64,000 nucleotides of DNA from JACMLD01 sp038207265 (GTDB lineage: Bacteria; Bacteroidota; Bacteroidia; Chitinophagales; Chitinophagaceae): contig JBBQZZ010000012.1 in NCBI GenBank assembly GCA_038207265.1, forward strand, positions 62,001-126,000. The letters run 5' to 3'. Below the pieces are notes generated by a model. The model ran no database searches. It was not told the origin of the DNA and saw nothing but the letters and a program-made list of their open reading frames with translations. Of the stretch, positions 16,739 through 24,868 are shown piece by piece. Each line of letters begins with the position of its first letter. Positions within the stretch are counted from its first letter, which is position 1. The translations under genes were made by a program, and so were the position numbers.

Positions 16739-17158
16739 TTATTTTTCGAAACCCAATTTACTATCTGTCATTTTTATAAAATTCATACGAATCGTATATA
16801 CTTTCCCTTTTATAGCTAATGCCATTGGATTTTTTTTATGATAGATTTCAACTGCATCTTTCGTTTGCGGATGATGCTCTTCCGGTAATTCTCCGCGCCA
16901 TTGTATTCCCTTTGTTATCAGTTTACTAAGTTTATCCGGAAGAATTGTACCAGCTACAACCGGGTTGATTGCCAATAGAGAAGTATGGTATGCATTATCT
17001 GACGATTTGAAATATAATAAACCTGTCTCAGGTTTAACTGCGTAATAACAACTGAAACAGTAAGGAATTCCTTGCTCGTCTGCGCAGCAAATAGTAACGC
17101 ATGTTTGTTGTTTGATAAAGCTAAAGACCACTTTGTTTGTAACACCCATATTATTCAA
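16739..17158 (-). CDS. Pyridoxamine 5'-phosphate oxidase-like flavin protein
   Basis: A 139-aa split-barrel protein of the PNPOx-like superfamily, whose members bind FMN, F420 or haem. The strand pattern VTICCADEQGIPYCFSCYYA, LLYFKSSDNAYHTSLLAINP and VAGTILPDKLSKLITKGIQW is characteristic. The substrate is unknown. It lies 146 bp upstream of the 601-aa gene on the same strand, so co-expression is possible. Similar small flavin proteins occur near other nitrosative-stress genes. Confidence 0.75.
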   Translation of the reverse strand: MNNMGVTNKVVFSFIKQQTCVTICCADEQGIPYCFSCYYAVKPETGLLYFKSSDNAYHTSLLAINPVVAGTILPDKLSKLITKGIQWRGELPEEHHPQTKDAVEIYHKKNPMALAIKGKVYTIRMNFIKMTDSKLGFEK

Positions 17159-17161
17159 TAC

Positions 17162-17627
17162 TTATTTTTCCTGGTATATCTCTTTTCTTTCTTTAAATGC
17201 CGCATCGTAATATTTTTTTTCAGAAGAGGTTACCGGTTTAACAGCGATAATTTTGGTTGCTTCTCCCTATTCATCAAAAGCCACGAAAGTAAAATATGCT
17301 TCACTGATTAAATAGCTTTAACCGGTTAATACTGTTTTTGCAAATGCGAAAGCAAAAATTTCCATTGATGTCTAAAAGGCACGGGTTATGCTGGCAGAAA
17401 TGGTAATAATATCCCCAACTTTGGCTACTGCCGTAAAATCAACACGATTGATACAGGCGGTAACACAAATTTTACAGGCATGTGTTACGCACATACGGCT
17501 GCTGATATATGCATCCACTCCACCAAACGACTACCCAGCAATATGCCCATAGGGTTCCATCAGCACAAATAACTTCTGTTTTGATAGTTTCAGCATCACG
17601 CGGGGTCTTATAGTTTAATTCCTTCAT
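17162..17627 (-). pseudogene. Decayed acyl-CoA thioesterase (hotdog fold)
   Basis: Read on the minus strand from the ATG at 17625-17627, the three frames together recover a thioesterase. The recovered pieces are MKELNYKTPRDAETIKTEVI, then PMGILLGSRLVEWMHISAA in a second frame, then NRVDFTAVAKVGDIITISAS and SEAYFTFVAF in a third, ending KKYYDAAFKERKEIYQEK. At least two frameshifts and several in-frame stops interrupt it. The order and content match acyl-CoA hydrolases of the YciA/ACOT type over full length. It must once have been an intact gene and is now inactive. Confidence 0.85.
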
Positions 17628-17753
17628 TGTTTAGTTACTGTACATAATTTATATTACACCTACGCCTTTTATCCTAAAGAGTATCATAATAGCCACAGAT
17701 AGTTTGCACTTTTGTATTCTCTTCGAGTTTATAGAATATTGCTTACGGCATAA

Positions 17754-18146
17754 TTATATTTCACAGGTATATTTTATAGTTCTTCCCTTTACGAGTGATT
17801 CAATTTTATTTAGTATCTCATTTGCATCTTTCAAACTAAAATCTTCATGCTGAATTTTTGGAACACCCATACTGGATAAATCTATGTGGATATCAGGCTT
17901 TACCGAGTGATTACTCAAACAGGCTTTCGCGCAAGCCAGTGGGCAACCATCAATAACAATAATTTTTCTACCCGATGTTGCAGTTCGCACAAGTTTTTTT
18001 ATGTTGCCTCCAACACCGGCAATGCAAGACATTTCTGCGACTTCCATCCTGTCGAGCTGAACAGCAATAAAGTTTGCCATTTGAGCAGCACTGGAACAGC
18101 CAGAGCAGGAATACACCAACGGTTTATTATCAGTTCTTGTTTTCAT
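17754..18146 (-). CDS. DGC-domain putative zinc-binding protein
   Basis: A 130-aa protein of the DGC family, named after conserved cysteine motifs. YSCSGCSSAAQMANFIAVQL, AEMSCIAGVGG and VIDGCPLACAKACL hold the cysteine sets expected to bind zinc or another metal. The biochemical role is not known; members are frequent near denitrification and anaerobic genes. It lies 87 bp downstream of the Nod-like gene on the same strand and may be co-transcribed with it. Confidence 0.82.
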   Translation of the reverse strand: MKTRTDNKPLVYSCSGCSSAAQMANFIAVQLDRMEVAEMSCIAGVGGNIKKLVRTATSGRKIIVIDGCPLACAKACLSNHSVKPDIHIDLSSMGVPKIQHEDFSLKDANEILNKIESLVKGRTIKYTCEI

Positions 18147-18232
18147 TCTACGAAATATACTTTTTATAAAGATGGTTTTTCAGTAGTTCAATTAAAAATT
18201 GCAATCGCCAAAGGCTGTTGATTTTTTTAACC

Positions 18233-20575
18233 TTAAGCCAATATGGTTGAAACTGGTTCATCTGTTTTTGATTTTATTATATTATTGTTCTCAACTTTTT
18301 TCAACCCTTTTCTTCTGCTGGTTACAAACCAAACAAGTGGTACTACACCGCCAACGGTAAATATGGAGCCGCCAATGATACGCATCCAGGTTAGTGTTTG
18401 AAAACTGCTGCTTTCTATAAATGCACTGCTGCGGGCATACCACAATCCCTGTTCGGTCACTGTTTTAAACTGATAGATGCCGGCTGGAAATAAATCAAGC
18501 AGTACCATTAGTAATAAACCGATATTGACAGACCAGAATACAGTTTTAATTAGTTTTGGTTTCCACCAATCTGCCTTAAATAATAGCTGGCAACAAAATA
18601 AAACAGCAGCCACTGCAAGATTGCCATACACACCCATTAAAGCAGCATGGCCATGATTGACAGTTAAATAAGTTCCATGCTCATAATAATTGGCAATAGG
18701 AAGATTAATAATGAATCCAAGTACTCCTGCACCAAAGAAATTCCAAAAATTAACAGCTACCAAAAACAGGAACACTTCTGAAAACCCAAAACGTTTATTC
18801 AAATCGCCGTTTACCTGGTTACTAGTCTCCAATAGTTTGGGGAGTTTGCTGAAACGCCACGCTTCTAATGTAAGCAGCACTAAAGGTATTACCTGCAATG
18901 TTGAAAACACTGAGCCAAGAGCCATTGTAAAAACCGGTTTAGCATTCCAGTAAAAATTATGAGATATTCCGAGCAGGCCTGAACCAAGGAATAATAAGGT
19001 TGCCAAATAGATAACTCGAATCACAGCCTGCCTGCTTACCAATCCCATCAACACCATAAAGTATCCAATCAGCACAGTAGTGAACACTTCAAAGAATGCT
19101 TCGGCCCACATATGCACTACCATCCATCTCCAAAAGTCTGCAATCACAAAATTGGTTTTGGGGGTGGCAACAAAACCAGAGATCAATAATAAAATTATAC
19201 TAAAAGTTGTGTACACTAACCAGTTAGGTAAAGCCCATGGTTGCTTCAGTTTCATCACTGGTTTAATACCCTGGTAAATGGTTACTGCCCAGATAATAAA
19301 AACTACTCCAAGCATGATCTGCCATAATTTTCCAAGTTCTACATATTCCCATCCCTGATGACCCAGCCAATACCAGCTTTGCCCGATAAGCCCTTTTGGT
19401 CCAAGCAACATTCCGGCAAATGAGCCAGCCACTAATACTACTGTAAGCCAGAAAATAAGATTGATTAGTGTAACCTGCTTTTTGGGTTGATTAGGTGATA
19501 CAAGCGACATCATAAAAAATGAAGCACCGATCCAACAGGCAGATATCCAAAGAATCGATAGTTGTACATGCCAGCTTCTTGTTACAGTAATTGGTAGTGT
19601 TTTGGAAATATTAAATCCAAAGAAATTGACCAGGCCTACAAAATCATGCACAGTTAAGATGCCTGCCAAAACCTGCACAGCAAAAAGTAGGATGGCAACA
19701 TAAAAGAATTTGTAGGTAGATTGTTGAATAGCATCCGGCTGAAACTTTTGTATGTCTCCTCTTGTCATAAAAGGCTCCGCCTTGTTTGTATAAATACCAT
19801 CGTCCAGCTTATCAAGCTTGCCATGATAATACAACACTATACCTAACCCGAATATTAGTCCCAGTGAACCTATAATACTCCATAAAATAATTGCAGCACT
19901 CGGTGTATTTCCGGCTGAAGGATCGTAAGGCCAATTGTGCGTATAGCTATAGTGTTCTGCCGGTCTTTCTACACCGCAAACCCATGAACCCCAGAAGAAG
20001 AAAGCAGTCAATGATTTTATTTCGTTTGCATCAGTAATATATCCGGACGGCTTAAATGCTCCTGGTGAAGAGGAGTTAGTAAATTTTTGGTTGTAATATT
20101 TTATTAGTTCGTTGATTGCATAAATTTGTGCTTCAGAAAGTACTACCTGGTTATTGTCTTTACTATAGTGATTGCGTTTAATTTCACTTTTTACCTGCTC
20201 GGCAACGCCCTTTTTAAGCAACTCACTATTTGCTTCTGTTTTCAATTGCGATAGATAATAGTCATTCATGTATTGAGCAATATAATGCAGGGCTTCTGCT
20301 GTATAGTCTGGTCCACGGTTGGCACCATCACCAAACATACTGCCATATTCCATCAACGCATATTTTTGAAATAATGCCTGCCCTTTCAATACATCCTCTG
20401 TTGAAAAAATAGTCTCATTCTTGGCTGAAACATAGGATGGAATAGGTGGAGCTTCCGTGTATGTATGCACCCCTATCATCGTTACGCCTGCTATACTAAT
20501 TACAAAAATAGCCAGTAACGGCAGCCACCAGTTCTTGGGGTTAAGCAGGTAGCTGATGAAATTATTTTTGGCCAT
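18233..20575 (-). CDS. nod: Putative nitric oxide dismutase (qNor/NorZ family)
   Basis: A 780-aa haem-copper-type membrane protein with the N-terminal fused region and about 14 helices of quinol NO reductases (RPAEHYSYTHNWPYDP, VNHGHAALMGVYGN). Three key positions differ from qNor. The FeB ligand pair His-His is His539-Asn540 (GISHNFYW). The active-site Glu is Gln561 (FSTLQVIPL). The quinol-site Glu of HxxVE is Gly314 (VHDFVG). His488, Glu492 and Glu496 are kept. These changes are the ones reported for the proposed NO dismutases, which convert 2 NO to N2 and O2. I start at the ATG at 20575 (MAKNNFISYLL) rather than an upstream TTG. An ordinary NO reductase is the alternative; automated annotation would call it NorB/NorZ. 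Confidence 0.75.
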   Translation of the reverse strand: MAKNNFISYLLNPKNWWLPLLAIFVISIAGVTMIGVHTYTEAPPIPSYVSAKNETIFSTEDVLKGQALFQKYALMEYGSMFGDGANRGPDYTAEALHYIAQYMNDYYLSQLKTEANSELLKKGVAEQVKSEIKRNHYSKDNNQVVLSEAQIYAINELIKYYNQKFTNSSSPGAFKPSGYITDANEIKSLTAFFFWGSWVCGVERPAEHYSYTHNWPYDPSAGNTPSAAIILWSIIGSLGLIFGLGIVLYYHGKLDKLDDGIYTNKAEPFMTRGDIQKFQPDAIQQSTYKFFYVAILLFAVQVLAGILTVHDFVGLVNFFGFNISKTLPITVTRSWHVQLSILWISACWIGASFFMMSLVSPNQPKKQVTLINLIFWLTVVLVAGSFAGMLLGPKGLIGQSWYWLGHQGWEYVELGKLWQIMLGVVFIIWAVTIYQGIKPVMKLKQPWALPNWLVYTTFSIILLLISGFVATPKTNFVIADFWRWMVVHMWAEAFFEVFTTVLIGYFMVLMGLVSRQAVIRVIYLATLLFLGSGLLGISHNFYWNAKPVFTMALGSVFSTLQVIPLVLLTLEAWRFSKLPKLLETSNQVNGDLNKRFGFSEVFLFLVAVNFWNFFGAGVLGFIINLPIANYYEHGTYLTVNHGHAALMGVYGNLAVAAVLFCCQLLFKADWWKPKLIKTVFWSVNIGLLLMVLLDLFPAGIYQFKTVTEQGLWYARSSAFIESSSFQTLTWMRIIGGSIFTVGGVVPLVWFVTSRRKGLKKVENNNIIKSKTDEPVSTILA

Positions 20576-20593
20576 AAAATAAATATTTGTTGG

Positions 20594-20601
20594 CAAATAT
20601 A
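20594..20601 (-). promoter_or_regulatory. Promoter -7 box of nod
   Basis: The minus strand reads TATATTTG, matching TAnnTTTG, 19 bp upstream of the ATG at 20575. It abuts the palindrome at 20601-20632, so a bound repressor would cover the spacer and the -33 region. Confidence 0.6.
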
Positions 20602-20632
20602 ACAATTAAGGATAAATTTGTCCTTAATTGTT
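20601..20632. promoter_or_regulatory. 32-bp imperfect palindrome, putative Rrf2 operator of nod
   Basis: AACAATTAAGGA (20601-20612) pairs with TCCTTAATTGTT (20621-20632), with AAATTT at the centre and only one mismatched pair (20613/20620). It overlaps the edge of the -7 box. Its halves differ from those of the ric operator, so it may belong to the second Rrf2 protein encoded about 800 bp away. Confidence 0.65.
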
Positions 20633-20658
20633 TAAAATAAGTAATAATGCTTACAGAA

Positions 20659-20870
20659 ATGAGAAAAATTAATATTGCAGCATTGCTGATAATCGCATTC
20701 TTATCCTATTCCTTCTGCCTTTAATTATCGCTGCTGGTAAAGAGTAAGAGTATGCCTGAAGAGATTGGTAACGGAAAGTTAGTACGGCAATAGTACAATT
20801 GCAACGCCTGTTACCAGTTATATGATTTAGGCGGATATCGTATTTCAAATTTAAAACACCGAAAAAATAC
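20659..20870 (+). pseudogene. Decayed c-type cytochrome (NorC-like)
   Basis: From the ATG at 20659 a signal peptide reads MRKINIAALLIIAFLSYSFC, followed by stops. In another frame EEIGNGKLVRQ, a TAG stop, then YNCNACYQLYDLGGY can be read. This matches the haem-binding region of NorC-like cytochromes (CxxCH QLYGLGGY), but the haem His has become Tyr. The part after GGY is unrecognisable. The gene is divergent from nod and once could have served as its electron donor or as the partner of a cNor. Confidence 0.75.
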
Positions 20871-20932
20871 AAGCCGAGTATTATTCATTTGTTATAAGGA
20901 TATAATAAATAATCTGCCACTCATTTTTTTAT

Positions 20933-21376
20933 ATGCTACAGGCTATAAAAATCTTCTATTTTGAAATGGTATACGCCATTCACGGTTATACAGGCGCCTG
21001 TAAAAACATACACGGCCATTCTTATGAATTATTGGTTACTGTTTCCGGTAGTGTAACAAAAGAAGAATATATTCCGGCACCGGGTTTTATCTACGATTTT
21101 AATGAACTGAAACAATTGGTGAATAAATTTATTATCAGGGTACTTGACCATAAACTCGTTTTATCAAAGAATTATATTGAAAAGCATCCCTTTATTCGGT
21201 CTCAGGAAAATTTGATTATACTGGAAGCTCAACCTACCGCAGAAAATCTTATTAATTATATGCACCAGATTTTATCAGCTGTATTACCATCTCCTATTAA
21301 ACTGGCTGAACTGACATTATACGAAACGAAGGATTCATTTGCAAGATGGATTGATAGCAATAAACCACAACACTAA
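20933..21376 (+). CDS. 6-pyruvoyl tetrahydropterin synthase / QueD family
   Basis: A 147-aa protein of the PTPS/6-carboxytetrahydropterin synthase family, zinc enzymes of pterin or queuosine-precursor synthesis. The zinc-binding histidines are visible (AIHGYTGACKNIHGHSYELL) with the active-site Cys in GACKN, then the catalytic region FIYDFNELKQLVNKFI, LDHKLVLSK, and the late Glu in LTLYETKDSFARW. It lies between the cytochrome remnant and the second Rrf2 gene, 44 bp upstream of the latter's start. Whether it makes a queuosine precursor or another pterin cannot be told; no que genes are nearby. Confidence 0.85.
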   Translation: MLQAIKIFYFEMVYAIHGYTGACKNIHGHSYELLVTVSGSVTKEEYIPAPGFIYDFNELKQLVNKFIIRVLDHKLVLSKNYIEKHPFIRSQENLIILEAQPTAENLINYMHQILSAVLPSPIKLAELTLYETKDSFARWIDSNKPQH

Positions 21377-21420
21377 GCTGTTACTAAAATAAAATGTACA
21401 TTCCCAGTAAATTATTTTCT

Positions 21421-21864
21421 ATGTTTTCAAAAGCAACAGAATATGCATTAAGGGCAACGATATTCATAGCCCAAAAAGGTACGGAGGAAAACAAAATCGG
21501 AATTGTTGAAATCTCTAAGGCCATTGATTCACCCCAATCATTTACCGCTAAAATATTACAGGCACTTAGAAAGGATAATAAAATCATCCGTTCTGTAAGT
21601 GGGCCCAATGGCGGATTTTTTATGTCTGAAAAGGCGAGAAAACTGCCGGTTCGTGCTATACTTGAGGCTATGGGAGAAAATGAAGTACTGGATAAATGTG
21701 TGTTGGGATTGGCCAAATGTTCAGAAACAAAGCCTTGTCCCATGCATTCAAAATACAAAATAATAAAAGAACAGTTGATAGAATTATTTGAAACTAAAAC
21801 TATTCAGCATCTGGCCGATGATATAAAAAATGGAGCTGTATTAATTAATAACAAGAGTAAATAA
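21421..21864 (+). CDS. Rrf2 family regulator, second copy
   Basis: A 147-aa Rrf2-type repressor. I start at the Met at 21421 (MFSKATEYALRATIFIAQKG), the usual family N-terminus; nine codons upstream are open but not family-like. The HTH (IVEISKAIDSPQSFTAKILQ) and wing (GPNGGFFMS) are followed by cysteines 93, 100 and 106 (CVLGLAKCSETKPCPMH), the same C-x6-C-x5-C spacing as in the first Rrf2 protein. An Fe-S NO sensor is likely. It is close to nod, whose promoter carries the palindrome at 20601-20632. Confidence 0.87.
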   Translation: MFSKATEYALRATIFIAQKGTEENKIGIVEISKAIDSPQSFTAKILQALRKDNKIIRSVSGPNGGFFMSEKARKLPVRAILEAMGENEVLDKCVLGLAKCSETKPCPMHSKYKIIKEQLIELFETKTIQHLADDIKNGAVLINNKSK

Positions 21865-22099
21865 ACCAAAAATGTTGCATTAGAATATGACTTTAACTCT
21901 CAATGTATTTGTGTCAAAGAACTAGTCCAATGGTGGCACTAACTTTGTCTTTAAAAGTTCTGGATGTTGGAATAAATTACAATATTAAATGCGGAAATAT
22001 GAGATGGGGGTTGTGGTTAATTGGCTGATATTAACCCGATAAATACATTGCGGATTAACCTGTAAATTATGAGAATATGATTTTTGTATAGACCTTTTA

Positions 22100-22425
22100 C
22101 TTGTCTATAGAGCAACATATAAAAGAATAGCTAAAGGTGAAATAATTTTACTGAAGGGAATGCATGCTCTTTTTATAATCAGTTGGTAGCGGGTCGTGTA
22201 AATGGCTCATTTGCTTGTCATGATCCAGTTGAGAGAATCAAAAATTTACTGAATTCTTTAAAAAAGGAAGATAAGAATTTTTGTAATGAATCTAACCAAC
22301 TGAAACTTACCAGGCAGTAAATAGCAGATATGACTGGCCTTCGGGTAGAGATAGAAATCAGGACTATGCGGCACATGCATGAAGACGGGGCTGTACTAAT
22401 ACTAAATGGAAAAGTATTTTGCTAA
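22100..22425 (+). pseudogene. Decayed Crp/Fnr family regulator
   Basis: In the 690-bp gap after the Rrf2 gene, one frame reads YRATYKRIAKGEIILLKG, like the start of a cAMP-binding-type sensor domain. A later stretch reads DPVERIKNLLNSLKKEDKNF, then LKLTRQ, a TAA stop, IADMTGLRVEIEIRTMRHM, and ends LILNGKVFC. This is the helix-turn-helix end of a Crp/Fnr regulator. Most of the sensor domain is deleted and the HTH is cut by a stop, so it cannot be functional. It was probably an anaerobic or NO regulator of this island. Confidence 0.85.
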
Positions 22426-22553
22426 AATAGGTTAGCTAATACATTGCGAGCTGTTCATCTTTTTATCCTATTATATTTTAAGTATATTATTTTAATTGAA
22501 GTTTCATTATCCAAAGATTCCTGCATACTAATTAAGCCAACCTTTATCTTCTT

Positions 22554-23090
22554 TTAAATCCTTTTATAGCTTAAAGCACCATCTACAATTCTTGCAGGAG
22601 CAGTGAACGGATGTTCTTCTCCCTTTCCAACACCCATAATGTGCATTACTTTCCAACCATGTACTTTTAAATAATCTGAAACCATAGATCGGTGACAGCG
22701 CCACCATACCGCCTCTGAACACATATAAGCTGTTCGTTGTTTCAATGCTACATTTTGAAGTTCCCGGATACCTTCTTTAAAAGCATCCGTTTCCATATAA
22801 TCGGCATAACCCCTAAATGCCGGGTGCCGCCATACAGTGTTTTTAGAATCAGGATTTACTTTTCTTCTTCCTCCAAGCTCTTTTAAATGGATGTATTGAA
22901 TGTTGTTTTCGTTCAAAGAAATTTGCAGTGCTTCTTTATTGAATTGAGGAAATTTTCGTGAGCCAGGCAAACTTCTGATATCAGCTACCATTTCAATTTG
23001 GAATGATTGCAGCATGGCTACCAGTACATCCAGCGGATGGGTGGAGTGTCCGATTGTCCAAATACTTTTTCCTGTTTTAATCACATTCAT
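22554..23090 (-). CDS. DUF488 family protein
   Basis: A 178-aa protein of the DUF488 family. The diagnostic N-terminus IWTIGHSTHPLDVLVAMLQS is followed by VADIRSLPGSRKFPQFNKEA, HLKELGGRR and the cysteine/histidine motif YMCSEAVWWRCHRSMVSDYL. Members are widespread small cytoplasmic proteins, sometimes linked to stress or repair, with no settled activity. It ends close to the Crp/Fnr remnant and faces away from the Rrf2 gene. Confidence 0.88.
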   Translation of the reverse strand: MNVIKTGKSIWTIGHSTHPLDVLVAMLQSFQIEMVADIRSLPGSRKFPQFNKEALQISLNENNIQYIHLKELGGRRKVNPDSKNTVWRHPAFRGYADYMETDAFKEGIRELQNVALKQRTAYMCSEAVWWRCHRSMVSDYLKVHGWKVMHIMGVGKGEEHPFTAPARIVDGALSYKRI

Positions 23091-23282
23091 ATTGTTTTAA
23101 ATTATAGCAATATGCCGGGTTATATCATGCGAAATAATTTGACAGGATTATCCGTATGATAAAGTGATGCGGTGTCATTAAAATACCCCTCCGGGGAATA
23201 AATTTAACAGGTGCAAACGGCGGTTGAATTACTAACGTTGCCCTTGTCCCTTTGGTGAATGATTTGGATGAAGGGAAGTTAC

Positions 23283-23681
23283 TTAGCTGTTACTCATCGT
23301 GAGCGTAAGCAGAAAGAAACTTTCTTTGAGTGCCACAACACTGTGAGGAATTTTTTCGTGCAATACCAGCATTTGCCCTGCTTCCATAGAAGCTGTATGG
23401 TCATTGGCCTTAAAATTGATTTTTCCGGCTATCACCTGAACACTGATGGTTCCCATTGCGGTGTGTGTTTTCAGTTCAGCATTTTCGTGCATACCCATCA
23501 GTACAATTCGCATTAAATCTGACTTGAAAATTGTGATTGCATTGTGGTCAGCTTCTTTCCAGGGTGCCTCGCTTTTTATTTGTAACAGTAGCTTATTCAA
23601 ATCCATCTCCACCACGGGAGCATCTAACAGGCGGTCGCCTTCAGGTCGTTGAGGAGTTGCTTCATTTGACTTATTTTCCAT
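23283..23681 (-). CDS. Cupin domain protein
   Basis: A 132-aa single-domain cupin. The beta-barrel motifs are seen as GMHENAELKTHTAMGTISVQ and GQMLVLHEKIPHSVVA, with His residues in the positions expected for metal binding. The N-terminus is longer than in minimal cupins. Small cupins near anaerobic genes often bind a metal or a small ligand; the substrate is unknown. It lies 40 bp downstream of the next gene on the same strand. Confidence 0.8.
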   Translation of the reverse strand: MENKSNEATPQRPEGDRLLDAPVVEMDLNKLLLQIKSEAPWKEADHNAITIFKSDLMRIVLMGMHENAELKTHTAMGTISVQVIAGKINFKANDHTASMEAGQMLVLHEKIPHSVVALKESFFLLTLTMSNS

Positions 23682-23720
23682 TGTGTAAAGTTTTGTGAGT
23701 GGGATAATTTAATTGAATAC

Positions 23721-24029
23721 TTAATGATGTTGCTGTAATTTGGCAACCAATGCGGTGGTTACATCATCAGCGGAAATACCATATCCGTTTACAAGTGTTC
23801 CTTTAACGTTGAACTTTTTAGAGGATATGGCGTACAGAATAGACTGATCATCGGGATTAGACTGGCCTTCAAAGCGGTATGTTTTATCAATCTCAAAATC
23901 GTCATTTGATAATACAGTGTTTGATTGATGACAAACAATACAATCCTCCCTAATATTAAAATCCTGCGTATAGCCTTCCTTTTTTAAACCATTAATTGTT
24001 TCGGATAAAGTACCATAACTTTCTTTCAT
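23721..24029 (-). CDS. Conserved small protein (often labelled phosphoribosylpyrophosphate synthetase)
   Basis: A 102-aa protein with the pattern YGTLSETINGLKKEGYTQDF, CIVCHQSN, DKTYRFEGQSNPDDQSILYA and KGTLVNGYGISADD. Bacteroidota homologues commonly carry the label phosphoribosylpyrophosphate synthetase, but this chain is one third the length of a real PRPP synthetase and shows no PRPP loop, so the label should not be trusted. Function unknown. It is on the same strand as the cupin, ferredoxin and haemoglobin genes. Confidence 0.7.
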   Translation of the reverse strand: MKESYGTLSETINGLKKEGYTQDFNIREDCIVCHQSNTVLSNDDFEIDKTYRFEGQSNPDDQSILYAISSKKFNVKGTLVNGYGISADDVTTALVAKLQQHH

Positions 24030-24131
24030 GCGTTGCTGTTTTAAATGTTTAAAAGAACTGACGATAGTTATAAGTTACTATTATTATTGTACCAATCCAG
24101 ATTAATCATGTTAAAGTAGTAATGATAGCAA

Positions 24132-24470
24132 TTAGAATTCATCTCCTGCAATTTCAATTACTGCTCCATTTAGGTCTTCGTTAATCAATAACTGGCACGA
24201 TAAACGGATGTCTTTATCCGCGAATCCTGCTTTGCCAATAGTAGCCGCTTCATTTCGCTCCATCGCATTGGCATTGCCGTTTAATCCAAATGCTTTAACC
24301 ATGCAGGTGGCACATCGTCCCTGCCCGCCACACTCGCCAAAATTTTCCAGGTAGATGCTGTTGTTAAGCAGCACCATCAGGTTCCGGTATTGATGCAAAT
24401 AAGTTTTTACAAGATGTGCTTCACCTGCATTTATGATGGTAATGGCTATTTCTTTTCTTTTATCATTCAT
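24132..24470 (-). CDS. [2Fe-2S] ferredoxin
   Basis: A 112-aa plant/adrenodoxin-type ferredoxin. The cluster ligands are in FGECGGQGRCATCMV plus the late Cys in IRLSCQLL. It is 2 bp downstream of the truncated haemoglobin gene, so the pair is one operon. A ferredoxin next to a haemoglobin suggests it may reduce the haem protein in NO or oxygen chemistry; this is an inference from position. Confidence 0.87.
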   Translation of the reverse strand: MNDKRKEIAITIINAGEAHLVKTYLHQYRNLMVLLNNSIYLENFGECGGQGRCATCMVKAFGLNGNANAMERNEAATIGKAGFADKDIRLSCQLLINEDLNGAVIEIAGDEF

Positions 24471-24472
24471 TC

Positions 24473-24868
24473 CTACACCAGGTTTTTAATACCAACCTTT
24501 TTATAGTGTGCTATTTTTATTTCAAACATTTCGGCCATTTTTGCGGCCCGCCATTTTGCTTCTGCTGCTTTTTCGCCTGTAAATAATTCGTCCACAGTTG
24601 GAATGAACAACTCCATCCATTTTAAAAAATGTTCATGACCAACAGGTAATTGGGCATGTGGGGGAAAGGGGCTACCAAAATAAGTATGTTCTTCCAGTAA
24701 AACGGTTTGCCAAAAAAGATACATTTTTTCAAGGTGTTCAGACCACCGATCTTGAATGCGTTCATTAAATATGGGGCCAAGTAGTTCGTCTGTTTTTATT
24801 TTATCATAAAAATGATTCACTAATAATTTTATATCGTCAATGGTAAGTATATCTTGTTTCATAGCCAT
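24473..24868 (-). CDS. Group III truncated haemoglobin
   Basis: A 131-aa truncated globin of group III. I start at the ATG at 24868, which overlaps the preceding stop as TGATG; a longer frame to 24940 lacks family resemblance. The proximal His lies in LPVGHEHFLKWMELF, and KTDELLGPIFN, HLEKMYLFWQTVLL and AKWRAAKMAEMFE fit the family. Such globins bind O2 or NO tightly, and one next to a ferredoxin could act as an NO-detoxifying or oxygen-handling protein. It is translationally coupled to a now-broken upstream gene. Confidence 0.88.
   Translation of the reverse strand: MAMKQDILTIDDIKLLVNHFYDKIKTDELLGPIFNERIQDRWSEHLEKMYLFWQTVLLEEHTYFGSPFPPHAQLPVGHEHFLKWMELFIPTVDELFTGEKAAEAKWRAAKMAEMFEIKIAHYKKVGIKNLV

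Noticed and set aside
23088..23114. CATATTG/CAATATG inverted repeat over the start of the DUF488 gene
   Set aside because: Arms are only 7 bp in an AT-rich stretch, so chance is likely and no regulator can be linked.
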